A stretch of DNA of 64,000 bases from a bacterium (GTDB lineage Bacteria > Electryoneota > RPQS01), in the NCBI GenBank assembly GCA_023382385.1, contig JAHDVH010000003.1:362929-426928 (forward strand), given 5' to 3'. The notes beneath the pieces were generated by a model. It was not told where the DNA came from. It did no database searches and was given only the letters and a program-made list of their open reading frames with translations. Every line of letters begins with the position of its first letter. Positions within the stretch are counted from its first letter, which is position 1. Both the position numbers and the translations under genes were made by a program. Below are positions 36,057-44,479 of the stretch, one piece after another.

Positions 36057-36968
36057 ATGAATTCCTTGATCCTTCATGAAGTCGGGCTGCGCGACGGGCT
36101 GCAAATGGAAAAGCAGGTCGTCCCGCTTGACACCAAGATTCGCTGGGCCGAACAGATGATCGATGCCGGCGTGGACATTCTCCAGCTTGGCTCCTTCGTG
36201 CATCCTGAAAAAGTCCCGCAAATGGCCGATACGGATGCGCTGTTCAACTACTTCAACGAACCGGGAAGAAGACCCGCCAATGTTACTCTCTCCGGTCTTG
36301 TCCTGAATGAAAAAGGACTGGATCGCGGGATGGCCTGTGGTGTGGACATGTTCTGCATGGGAGTCTCGGCAAGTGAAACGCACAGCAAGAAGAACACCGG
36401 CATGACCGTAGCTGAGGCGACTGATCGTATTATCGGCGCAGCTAAGGCCGCGCTGTCCGCAGGCAAACGCGTGCAAGTATCCGTTCAGTCTGCTTTCGGC
36501 TGCGGCTTTGAAGGTGCTGTGCCCGCCTCGCGTGTGCTGGGAATTCTCGACAAATACTTCGAAGCAGGCCTGAACGCGGTCTCCCTCGCGGATACTGCGG
36601 GCCACGCTCTGCCCGAACAAGTCGAAGCTCTGTTCTCTTCAGTATACAAGATGAATCCGCAGGCGGAATGCGCCTGCCACTTGCACAACACCTACGGTCT
36701 CGGATTGGCCAACTGCCGCGCGGCGATGAATGCCGGCGTAAGAATATTCGAGTCCGCCATTGCCGGCCTTGGTGGCTGTCCGTTCACAAAAGTCGCCGGC
36801 GGAAACGTCTGCACGGAAGACCTTGTTCACTATTGGCAGCGCGGCGGTTCACGCACTGATCTGGATTTGCCAAAATTGATTCAGACGGCTCAAGATCTGG
36901 CCAGCTACTTCGGCCGCGAGATGCCCGGCTTGGTCTACAAGTCCGGACCGGTCAATTACGCCGCATAA
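36057..36968 (+). CDS. HMG-CoA lyase-family enzyme
   Basis: 303 residues, normal family length. DRE-TIM barrel with VGLRDGLQ (metal Asp, Arg), HLHNTYGLGLAN (metal His pair) and the family signature GLGGCPFTKVAGGNVCTED with the catalytic Cys. Members split hydroxymethylglutaryl-CoA or related tertiary hydroxyacyl-CoAs such as citramalyl-CoA. It starts 4 bases after the dehydrogenase stop. With the adjacent CoA-transferase, a citramalyl-CoA-type substrate (giving acetyl-CoA and pyruvate) is an attractive but unproven reading; leucine-derived HMG-CoA is the alternative. Confidence 0.85.
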   Translation: MNSLILHEVGLRDGLQMEKQVVPLDTKIRWAEQMIDAGVDILQLGSFVHPEKVPQMADTDALFNYFNEPGRRPANVTLSGLVLNEKGLDRGMACGVDMFCMGVSASETHSKKNTGMTVAEATDRIIGAAKAALSAGKRVQVSVQSAFGCGFEGAVPASRVLGILDKYFEAGLNAVSLADTAGHALPEQVEALFSSVYKMNPQAECACHLHNTYGLGLANCRAAMNAGVRIFESAIAGLGGCPFTKVAGGNVCTEDLVHYWQRGGSRTDLDLPKLIQTAQDLASYFGREMPGLVYKSGPVNYAA

Positions 36969-36989
36969 ACTAACTGTAACATAACTGCT

Positions 36990-38183
36990 ATGAAATTGCT
37001 TGAAGGTATTCGCGTCCTCGATCTGACCAACGTGCTCTCCGGCCCCTTTGCCACATTGCATCTGGCACTCGCAGGTGCGGACGTGATCAAAATTGAAAAT
37101 CCGACGGACGGCGATCTCGCGCGCAAGCTCGGCTGTGTTCCCGATTTTAACAAGAAGCTGATGGGAACAAGTTTCCTCGCACAGAACGCGAACAAGCGCT
37201 CCCTGACTCTAAACCTGAAACAGCCTGCGGCCAAAGAAATCTTCAAAAAGCTCGTCAAGAACGCCGACGTGGTGGTGGAGAACTTCCGGCCCGACGTGAT
37301 GAAGCGGCTCGGACTCTCATATGAAGTCTTGTGTGAGATTAACCCCAAACTCATCTACTGCGCCATCTCCGGCTTCGGTCAAACAGGGCCCGACGCGTTC
37401 AAACCCGCCTACGACCAGATTATTCAGGGATTGTCCGGCGAAATGGCCATCAACGGAGACGAGCGGCTGCATCCTCTGCGTGCAGGGTTTCCGATCTGCG
37501 ATACGGTCGGCGGACTGAATGCCGCTTTTGCCGTGATGGGAGCGCTTTACTATCGCGAGCGCACGGGTGAAGGCCAGTTTATTGACGTTGCACTCCTCGA
37601 CTCGATCATGCCGCTTATGGGCTGGGTCGTCGCCAACTGGATGATTGGACAGCAGCATCCCGTTCTGATGGGCAATGAAAACTTCACAGCCGCTCCCTCA
37701 GGTGTGTTCAAGACCAAAGACTGCTACATCAATATCGCCGCCAATAAACAGGAACAGTGGGAAGCCCTGGCGGATTTGGTCGGTGTGCCCGAACTTAAGA
37801 CCGATCCGCGTTTTCAGGAGCGTGATGCTCGCAAGAAGAATCGCACGCAACTGACTCCCCTGCTCGAAGCGAAACTGATGGAGCGCGAAGGTGCGTTCTG
37901 GGTCGAAGAACTGAATAAGCATGATGTGCCGGCCGGATTGATTCTGTCCCTCGAAGACGCCCTGATGCAGCCTCAAATCGCACATCGCAAGGCGTTCAAC
38001 AAGGTCAACGTGGACGGCATCGGTGACTTGGAACTATTCAATCTCACGGCGAAATTCTCGAAAACTCCGGGCGACGTTACCGCGCCGCCGCCGAAACTTG
38101 GTGAACATACCGATCTGCTGCTTGGCGAACTGGGCTACAGCGCCGCGGAGATTGCCAAACTGCGTGAAGACAAAGTAATTTAA
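36990..38183 (+). CDS. CaiB/BaiF family III CoA-transferase
   Basis: 397 residues, typical length. Class III CoA-transferase moving CoA between carboxylic acids through an aspartyl-CoA thioester; the Asp probably lies in GQFIDVALLDS. Marks: MKLLEGIRVLDLTNVLSGPF, KIENPTDGD, NANKRSLTLNLK and GFGQTGP. Family members act on malate/citramalate, mesaconate, oxalate, carnitine and others. The neighbours (lyase and hydratase) suggest it activates a C5 dicarboxylate such as citramalate with succinyl-CoA. Confidence 0.9.
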   Translation: MKLLEGIRVLDLTNVLSGPFATLHLALAGADVIKIENPTDGDLARKLGCVPDFNKKLMGTSFLAQNANKRSLTLNLKQPAAKEIFKKLVKNADVVVENFRPDVMKRLGLSYEVLCEINPKLIYCAISGFGQTGPDAFKPAYDQIIQGLSGEMAINGDERLHPLRAGFPICDTVGGLNAAFAVMGALYYRERTGEGQFIDVALLDSIMPLMGWVVANWMIGQQHPVLMGNENFTAAPSGVFKTKDCYINIAANKQEQWEALADLVGVPELKTDPRFQERDARKKNRTQLTPLLEAKLMEREGAFWVEELNKHDVPAGLILSLEDALMQPQIAHRKAFNKVNVDGIGDLELFNLTAKFSKTPGDVTAPPPKLGEHTDLLLGELGYSAAEIAKLREDKVI

Positions 38184-38201
38184 GATATCAGGAGCAACAT
38201 A

Positions 38202-39488
38202 ATGCCCATGACGTTAGCAGAGAAGATTCTGGCGCGCGCGGCAGGTCTGCCGGAAACCAAAGCGGGAGACGTGGTCGAACCGCAGGTGGATCTGGCCATG
38301 TCGCACGAGAACGCCGCGCTCGTTCTCCATCAATTCAAGGAAATCTACAAGGGTCTCAATGTCGAGCCGCGCGTGTGGGATCCAAGCCGGATCGCGATCA
38401 TTTTCGATCATCGTGTCCCCGCCGAAAGCTCGAAAACCGCGACGAACCAAAAGCGCGTGCGCGATTTCGTCGGCGAACAAGGCATCACGAAATTCCACGA
38501 CATTCGAGGCGACCAAGGCGGCATCTGCCATCAGATTCTGCCCGAATACGGCTACGTGCGCCCGGGTGCCGTCGTGGTCGGCACGGACAGCCACACCACC
38601 ACTCACGGAGCGCTTGGCGCGTTTGCCTTTGGCATCGGTGCGACGGAAATGGCCAGCGTCTGGGCACTCGGATCCGCGCTGAACATCGAGGTGCCCAGAA
38701 CCATCAAAGTCGAAATCAACGGCGCCTTGTCAAATTTTGTGTCCGCAAAAGATGTGATCCTCTATCTCATCGGACTGATCAAAGCCAACGGTGCCAACTA
38801 CCGCGCGCTTGAGTTTCACGGCTCGACGATCCGCAATATGTCCACGTCGTCGCGGCTGGTGCTTTGCAACATGTCCGTCGAAGCCGGCGCGACGGTCGGC
38901 ATGGTTCCACCCGATGTCGAAACCAAGCGCTACCTGCGCGACGAAGCGAAAGTCTCCGACACCCTCTGGATGGAATCACCCGATGCCGATGCGGACTATG
39001 AGCGTGTCGTTCAGATTGATGCAAACAAACTTGCCCCGCAGATCGCCTGCCCGCATACGGTGGACAATGTGAAGCCTGTGACCGACATTAAGGGAAAGAA
39101 AGTCGACCAAATCGTGATCGGATCCTGCACCAACGGACGGCTTGACGATCTTGCCGCAGCCGCATCGCTGATCCGCACAAAGAAAGTGCATCAACGCACG
39201 CGCATGCTCGTCTTCCCCGCGTCGTGGAATATCTACAAAGCGGCCATGGAGCGCGGCTATCTGAAAGACTTCGCCGATGCCGGTGCCGTCGTCATGAATC
39301 CCGGCTGCGGCTGCTGCTTGGGCGTGCATCAAGGCGCGCTGGGCGATGGTGAAGTGTCGCTTTCGACAACCAATCGCAACTTCAAAGGCCGTATGGGCAA
39401 TCCGAATGCTGAAGTGTTTCTCTGTTCGCCGGAAGTGGCCGCTGCCAGTGCCATTCGCGGCGAAATCACCGACCCGAGAGAGGTGTAA
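38202..39488 (+). CDS. Aconitase-family dehydratase, large subunit (LeuC/homoaconitase-type)
   Basis: 428 residues, as in LeuC2/homoaconitase-type large subunits. Three 4Fe-4S cysteines are visible in IGSCTNGR and NPGCGCCLG; VGTDSHTTTHGALGAFAFGIG is the family signature. Works with the small subunit encoded next. Substrates in the family include isopropylmalate, homoaconitate, citraconate/mesaconate and 2,3-dimethylmalate. No LeuA-type synthase is in the operon, so leucine synthesis is not the obvious role. Confidence 0.9.
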   Translation: MPMTLAEKILARAAGLPETKAGDVVEPQVDLAMSHENAALVLHQFKEIYKGLNVEPRVWDPSRIAIIFDHRVPAESSKTATNQKRVRDFVGEQGITKFHDIRGDQGGICHQILPEYGYVRPGAVVVGTDSHTTTHGALGAFAFGIGATEMASVWALGSALNIEVPRTIKVEINGALSNFVSAKDVILYLIGLIKANGANYRALEFHGSTIRNMSTSSRLVLCNMSVEAGATVGMVPPDVETKRYLRDEAKVSDTLWMESPDADADYERVVQIDANKLAPQIACPHTVDNVKPVTDIKGKKVDQIVIGSCTNGRLDDLAAAASLIRTKKVHQRTRMLVFPASWNIYKAAMERGYLKDFADAGAVVMNPGCGCCLGVHQGALGDGEVSLSTTNRNFKGRMGNPNAEVFLCSPEVAAASAIRGEITDPREV

Positions 39489-39490
39489 TC

Positions 39491-39991
39491 ATGCCGAATG
39501 TCATTGCCGTTCTGGGAGACGATATCTCCACTGATCATATCTATCCGGGCCGTTTCATGGCTACGGTGCTGCCCAGCGAAACTCCTCAATTCTGTTTCGC
39601 CGATATGACCGAACTGAACGCCGCGTTGAAAGCAAAACAATTCCCCGCAGGGAGCTTCCTGGTCGCGGGTGAAAACTTCGGATGTGGCAGCTCGCGTGAG
39701 CAGGCCGCTTCGACGATTAACGGCCACAACTTGATTGTGGTCGCCCGCAGCTTCGCGCGCATTTTCATGCAGAATGCCGTCAATCTCGGCCTGCCCCTCA
39801 TCATCTGTCCGCAGGTTGAAGCCTCGGAAGGGGACGAGCTGGAGCTTGCTGGCGGCAAGCTCGTCAACAAGTCTACGCGGAAGCAATTCGACATTGAGCC
39901 GCTGCCCCCATTACGTCAGGCCATCATCGATGCGGGCGGTTTGGTCGCCTACACAAGAGAAAGAGTAAAGCAGAGACTCGCCGCGCATTGA
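39491..39991 (+). CDS. Aconitase-family dehydratase, small subunit (LeuD-type)
   Basis: 166 residues, normal for the two-subunit type. The swivel domain carries DDISTDHIYPGRF and the substrate loop GENFGCGSSREQA. It begins 2 bases after the large-subunit stop. The loop following TDHI (YPGRFM) helps choose the substrate but cannot be read with certainty by eye. Confidence 0.9.
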   Translation: MPNVIAVLGDDISTDHIYPGRFMATVLPSETPQFCFADMTELNAALKAKQFPAGSFLVAGENFGCGSSREQAASTINGHNLIVVARSFARIFMQNAVNLGLPLIICPQVEASEGDELELAGGKLVNKSTRKQFDIEPLPPLRQAIIDAGGLVAYTRERVKQRLAAH

Positions 39992-40013
39992 TTCGCTGCG
40001 GCTTAATCATAGT

Positions 40014-40046
40014 AAAGCCCTCTGGTTCACCATCAGGGGGCTTTTT
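40014..40046 (+). terminator. Terminator of the C5-acid operon
   Basis: 11-bp stem AAAGCCCTCTG / CAGGGGGCTTT (one T-G pair), then TTTTT. Confidence 0.88.
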
Positions 40047-40268
40047 CATTTTAGCTCATCCCTTGACACGCTTATCAGGTAACAAGCGTCTCGCACCACT
40101 TTGAGTGCCAACTCGTCCGCGTAGGGACCCTGAATCACAGTCACAGCCGACGATACTTGCTTTAATCCCGTAAGCATGTTGCCCAATTGGGTTCCCCATC
40201 CAAGCCGGGCAATAGGCTTGCAACCCTTACATAACTCAATGGACCCATCAGAATAATCTAAATCGTGA

Positions 40269-40340
40269 TTGCCCAAATGTTTACAACATTTTTACAAAAA
40301 CAGCTTGACTTTTTGTAGATATTGTATTATATTAGCACCA
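40269..40340 (+). repeat. 72-bp dispersed element, copy B
   Basis: Matches the reverse complement of 2749-2820 at 66 of 72 positions without gaps. The stem change G-C to A-T (element positions 28 and 46) keeps pairing, and the T-A to T-G change at 24/50 is also tolerated in RNA. It supplies the TTGACT-17-TATATT promoter read toward the 40513 gene. Confidence 0.85.
40305..40333 (+). promoter_or_regulatory. Promoter TTGACT-N17-TATATT in repeat copy B
   Basis: -35 at 40305-40310, -10 at 40328-40333. The next gene rightward starts at 40513. The element hairpin spans the -35 box and spacer. Confidence 0.55.
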
Positions 40341-40512
40341 ACAAACCACCAGCGGCGCAATCAAAATCCGGCACCAGCCAGACGAATCTCTTCCCGCACC
40401 CTCCTTAGTCTACAGTTTTCAGGTTATTGCTCGATAAGTTGACCCACGAGGGAGGATTGGTTATATTTGGGGCCAGCCAGAACATTTCTCTTGACCCCTG
40501 AGTATAAAGCAC

Positions 40513-41658
40513 ATGATTGACTCCCCTTCCCCGTTTGTCAAGCCGCATCCCGGCCTCCGAATCAAGGACTACCAGCCGGTCGTCCCGCGTCCCACTGCCG
40601 AACAAGTCGCACGATTCCCGCAGGATGCAACTGAGTTGCTCGACCGTATCTGGGCCAGACACAACGAGCTGATTCCCTACGGGCAGTATGGCCTCGACTG
40701 GATTCGTGGCAAGCACTTCCTGATTGCCGGTGGAACCGGTCCCGGCCTCGGTGGAGCCATCGAAAGCGCCGTGCGCAGATTCACCTCTGTTGACGGAAGC
40801 GTGACTGTGCTGGCTCGTGATCTAACCCGCTCCGTCGGTTTCGAAATGGGCAAGCAGATGGCCGAGCGCGCGGAAAGAATGGGCTTCGGCAATCGCTATC
40901 ACCTGTCCAATGACGGGATGGCGCTCGAAGGTCCCGCCTTCGAGTCACTGCTGCAATCGCTCAAGGAAGCAGGGGCACAGCAGATCATTTACATCAACTG
41001 CGTTGCTGCGGCCGTTGCGGGAATGCTGCCCGGAATGCCCCCGATTTACGTCAAGGATGTCGATGAGGAAGGCCTTTTTCAATACAAGCTCCTTCCCTTG
41101 ACAGACGCGCAGATCGAAAACACCCGCCACGTGATGGGCCGCATGGCCGTCGAGTTCCCGCATAAGCTCGAAGAAGCAGGCATTAAGGTTCACGTCACCA
41201 CCTACATCGACTGGCGCGGCAGTCTGGACGTCATCAGCCGCGACCCTGAAAGTCCGTTCTACGGTCGTCAGGGACCCTACTCCACCAGCCTCTATCTTCC
41301 CAAAGAATTCCTGCAGGCGGACACCATCAAGTCCTACGGGCATGGCCGCATCGTGCTGGATGTATTTCTGCCTGTGATGCGCACCCGTGCCTTGGGTTTT
41401 ATTCCGGGTGCAATTCCCCAGTCCTACCTGTTCGAAAAGATGATGAAAATGTCGGACATACGGCAGCGCGACGTTCCCGAACTCGCATTGGGAGTCCTCG
41501 ACCAGATTGGCCGCGCCGTCTCCGGCGGAACCTACAATCCCTTCCCTCGTCTGGACGAACACGAAATCCCGCTCGAAGAGTGGTATTGGCAGATCGTCCA
41601 GAGACTCTGTGACGACGAGTCAAGTGAGTTTTACTGGAAGAAATGGATTGAAATGTAG
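40513..41658 (+). CDS. Rossmann-fold protein resembling trans-2-enoyl-CoA/ACP reductase (FabV/TER)
   Basis: 381 residues. A glycine-rich nucleotide site (FLIAGGTGPGLGGAIESAVRRF) follows ~70 N-terminal residues, then alternating alpha/beta segments as in short-chain dehydrogenases. Overall length, the INCVAAAV... stretch and the downstream acyl-CoA dehydrogenase recall FabV/TER enoyl reductases, but the active-site Tyr-X8-Lys of FabV is not evident, so the function is open. No strong ribosome site. It has its own promoter in repeat copy B and its own terminator. Confidence 0.5.
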   Translation: MIDSPSPFVKPHPGLRIKDYQPVVPRPTAEQVARFPQDATELLDRIWARHNELIPYGQYGLDWIRGKHFLIAGGTGPGLGGAIESAVRRFTSVDGSVTVLARDLTRSVGFEMGKQMAERAERMGFGNRYHLSNDGMALEGPAFESLLQSLKEAGAQQIIYINCVAAAVAGMLPGMPPIYVKDVDEEGLFQYKLLPLTDAQIENTRHVMGRMAVEFPHKLEEAGIKVHVTTYIDWRGSLDVISRDPESPFYGRQGPYSTSLYLPKEFLQADTIKSYGHGRIVLDVFLPVMRTRALGFIPGAIPQSYLFEKMMKMSDIRQRDVPELALGVLDQIGRAVSGGTYNPFPRLDEHEIPLEEWYWQIVQRLCDDESSEFYWKKWIEM

Positions 41659-41685
41659 CCTCGCAAGAGTGTGATTCCTTTCAAG

Positions 41686-41718
41686 GATCCGGTGCGAGCT
41701 GCGCCGGATCTTTCTTTA
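41686..41718 (+). terminator. Terminator after the enoyl-reductase-like gene
   Basis: 10-bp stem GATCCGGTGC / GCGCCGGATC with 5-base loop, then TTTCTTTA. Confidence 0.82.
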
Positions 41719-41854
41719 TCTCACGATTTATCTGAGGATAGAATGGGATAACACGAGTCAGGTTCTGCCGCGTGCCAAGTGGACAATTCGGCGTAAATTC
41801 TCTACATTGGTGCTTACAATGAATAGCTATTTCTCTTAAATCTAAGGCATAGTA

Positions 41855-42997
41855 ATGGACTACTTCCTAAACGAAGACCAACTGGCGTTGCGCGATCTGG
41901 CGCGCAAGATTGCAGAAGAAAGAGTTCGCCCCGTCGCCGCGCAGTATGACCGCGACGGAACCTTTCCGTGGGACATCGTGAAAGTGTTCGCCGAAGCCGG
42001 ACTGTTCGGCATCGTGATTCCCGAAGAGCACGGCGGACTGGGCATGGGCGTGCTCGAACTCGCCGTCGTTACTGAAGAACTCTCCAAGGCGTGCGGCGGC
42101 ATTACGCTCGCGCTTGCGGCTTCCGCGCTCGGCACCTTTCCGATTCTGCTCAGCGCCAACGAAGAACAGCAGAAGCGTTATCTGCCCGATCTTGCCGAAG
42201 GAAAGTATCTTGCCGCTTTCGGATTGACCGAACCCAACGCGGGTTCAGACGCGGGTTCGATGAGAACGCGCGCCGTGCGCGACGGTGACGACTACATTCT
42301 GAACGGTTCGAAGATCTTCATTACCAATGGCGGCGCGGCGCACATTTATACCATCATCGCCGTGACGGATCCGACGAAAGGGTCGCGCGGCACGACCGCG
42401 TTCATCGTGCAGGATGATTACCCCGGCTTCAAGGTCGGCAAGCACGAGGACAAGATGGGCATTCGCGCGTCGGCAACGAATGAGATTATTTTTGAAGACT
42501 GCCGCGTTCCCGTCGCAAATCGCATCGGTCAAGAGGGTCAAGGGTTTCTCGTGGCGATGAAGACGCTCGACAAGTCTCGTCCCGGTGTCGCGGCGCAGGC
42601 GCTCGGCATCGCGCAAGGCGCGTTTGATCTGGCCGTGGACTACGCGAAGCATCGCTATCAGTTCGGACATCCGATTATGAATCTGCAGGCGATTCAATTC
42701 ATGCTGGCGGATATGGCCACCTCGATCGAATCGGCACGCGCGCTGCTTTATCAGACTGCACGACACATCGACGCGGGCAACAAGGACATCTCGCGTTATT
42801 CGGCAATGAGCAAGCTCTACGCCTCCGACGTCGCGATGAAGGTCACGACCGACGCCGTGCAGATCTTCGGCGGCTACGGCTACATGCGCGATTATCCGAT
42901 TGAGAAGTACATGCGCGACGCGAAGATTACGCAAATCTACGAAGGCACCAATCAGATTCAGAGACTCGTTATCGGCAATTCACTGGTGAAAGGTTAG
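41855..42997 (+). CDS. Acyl-CoA dehydrogenase
   Basis: 380 residues, the usual length for short-/medium-chain enzymes. FAD motifs (AFGLTEPNAGSDAGS), the catalytic Glu near the C-terminus (QIYEGTNQIQRLVIG) and ADMATSIESARALLYQTA are clear. It oxidises an acyl-CoA to the 2-enoyl-CoA. It resembles butyryl-CoA-type enzymes, but chain length is not determined; the ETF partners are not in the window. It may act with the enoyl-reductase-like gene upstream, though each appears separately transcribed. Confidence 0.93.
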   Translation: MDYFLNEDQLALRDLARKIAEERVRPVAAQYDRDGTFPWDIVKVFAEAGLFGIVIPEEHGGLGMGVLELAVVTEELSKACGGITLALAASALGTFPILLSANEEQQKRYLPDLAEGKYLAAFGLTEPNAGSDAGSMRTRAVRDGDDYILNGSKIFITNGGAAHIYTIIAVTDPTKGSRGTTAFIVQDDYPGFKVGKHEDKMGIRASATNEIIFEDCRVPVANRIGQEGQGFLVAMKTLDKSRPGVAAQALGIAQGAFDLAVDYAKHRYQFGHPIMNLQAIQFMLADMATSIESARALLYQTARHIDAGNKDISRYSAMSKLYASDVAMKVTTDAVQIFGGYGYMRDYPIEKYMRDAKITQIYEGTNQIQRLVIGNSLVKG

Positions 42998-43035
42998 GCA
43001 GGCCGCTGTCGTTTCGGTGATACTCTACGAAACAA

Positions 43036-43065
43036 AAGCGCCTGACGATGGATCGTCAGGCGCTT
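43036..43065. terminator. Bidirectional terminator
   Basis: Perfect 14-bp stem AAGCGCCTGACGAT / ATCGTCAGGCGCTT with a 2-base GG centre, between convergent genes. Confidence 0.85.
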
Positions 43066-43086
43066 CTCGCGAAGCAATATTGCTGA

Positions 43087-44427
43087 TTACTTTTTGCGCC
43101 TCTTGGAAGAGCTTTCCAAGATCGGAGCGAGGGCATCCACCAGCGTGGGTTCACCGATCTCCTGCAGGTCATACATCACGCGCACGTGCGGCTTAGTAAT
43201 CTTGATGACGCGACCGAGGTCAATCGGTGTCGCAACGATCACCGAATCCACTTTCGCCTTTGTAATCGTTGCCTCAAGGTCCTTCATCTGCTTTTCCCCG
43301 TATCCCATTGCTGGAAGCAGCGAACCAATGCCGGGATAGATCCTGAACGTCTCGGCAATCGAGCCGACCGCGAAGGGACGCGGATCCACCATCTCGGCAG
43401 CCCCGTATTTCTTTGCCGCGACCACTCCCGCGCCATACTTCATCTCGCCGTGCGTGCACGTCGGGCCGTCTTCAATCACCAGAACGCGCTTGCCGCGAAT
43501 CTTCTCGGGGTGTTCAACCTTGATCGGAGAAGCGGCATCGATCACCATCGCCTTCGGATTGACTTCTTCAATCGTCTGCCTGAGCTGTTGAATCTGCTCC
43601 GGTGCCGCGCTGTCGATCTTGTTCATCACAATCACATCGGCCATGCGGAAATTCGTCTCGCCGGGATAATAGGTCATCTCGTTGCCGGCTCGCAGCGGAT
43701 CGGCGACCGTGATGTAAATATCCGGCTTGAAGAACGGTAAATCGTTGTTCCCACCGTCCCACAAAATCACATCCGCTTCCTTCTCCGCCTCACGCAGAAT
43801 CTTCTCGTAGTCCACGCCCGCATAGATGACTTGTCCGCGCGCGATGTGTGGCTCGTATTCCTCCATCTCCTCAATGGTGCAGTTATGCTTCTTCAGGTCA
43901 GCAATGGAGCCAAAGCGTTGCACAATCTGCTTCGTCAAATCACCATAGGGCATCGGATGTCTGACGGCGACGACTTTCTTGCCGGCGGCTTTCAGAATTT
44001 CCGCAACCTTGCGAGTGGTCTGTGATTTCCCCGCTCCGGTGCGCACGGCGCAGACGGCCACGACCGGCTTCGAGGACTTGATCATCGTTTCGCGGCCGCC
44101 AACGAGTTTGAAATTCGCTCCAGTTGCCAGAATCCGCGACGCCCAATGCATCACATATTCGTGCTTGACATCGCTGTAGCTGTAAACCACTTCGTCGATC
44201 TCGTGTTTCCTAATCAAGTTTTCAAGCTCTGATTCGGGATAGATTTTGATGCCCTTGGGATAGAGCTTGCCCGCGAGCACGGCGGGATACGTGCGATCCT
44301 CGATGCCCGGAATTTGCGCCGCCGTGAAGGCCACGACCTCGAAGGTTTCGTTATCGCGATAGACGGTGTTAAAATTGTGGAAGTCGCGGCCGGCCGCGCC
44401 CTGAATGATGGTTTTGATGCGTCGCAT
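43087..44427 (-). CDS. Cyclic 2,3-diphosphoglycerate synthetase-like P-loop protein
   Basis: 446 residues. A Rossmann-like N-terminal domain (~1-120) precedes a P-loop domain: AVRTGAGKSQTTRK Walker A, ILWDGGNNDLPFF, and NKID as a guanine-specificity-type motif. Length and motifs match the family named after archaeal cyclic 2,3-diphosphoglycerate synthetase, which makes a thermoprotectant in methanogens. Bacterial members are widespread and their role is not established. It sits 52 bases after arginine deiminase on the same strand. Confidence 0.78.
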   Translation of the reverse strand: MRRIKTIIQGAAGRDFHNFNTVYRDNETFEVVAFTAAQIPGIEDRTYPAVLAGKLYPKGIKIYPESELENLIRKHEIDEVVYSYSDVKHEYVMHWASRILATGANFKLVGGRETMIKSSKPVVAVCAVRTGAGKSQTTRKVAEILKAAGKKVVAVRHPMPYGDLTKQIVQRFGSIADLKKHNCTIEEMEEYEPHIARGQVIYAGVDYEKILREAEKEADVILWDGGNNDLPFFKPDIYITVADPLRAGNEMTYYPGETNFRMADVIVMNKIDSAAPEQIQQLRQTIEEVNPKAMVIDAASPIKVEHPEKIRGKRVLVIEDGPTCTHGEMKYGAGVVAAKKYGAAEMVDPRPFAVGSIAETFRIYPGIGSLLPAMGYGEKQMKDLEATITKAKVDSVIVATPIDLGRVIKITKPHVRVMYDLQEIGEPTLVDALAPILESSSKRRKK

Positions 44428-44479
44428 AGTGAGTTAAGAAGTGAAAAAAGTGAAGAGAAAAGTAGAATCGAAATGCAAT

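Larger units (their letters stand above)
39992..40512. other. 521-bp intergenic region with repeat copy B
   Basis: Holds a terminator, repeat copy B with an embedded promoter, and a leader of ~170 bases before the 40513 gene. A 76-codon minus-strand frame from TTG (40046-40276) overlaps the terminator tail and is not believed. Confidence 0.5.

Noticed and set aside
40046-40276. 76-codon minus-strand frame with some protein-like composition
   Set aside because: Starts at TTG inside repeat copy B, has no ribosome site, and its end overlaps the tail of a terminator; no family recognised.
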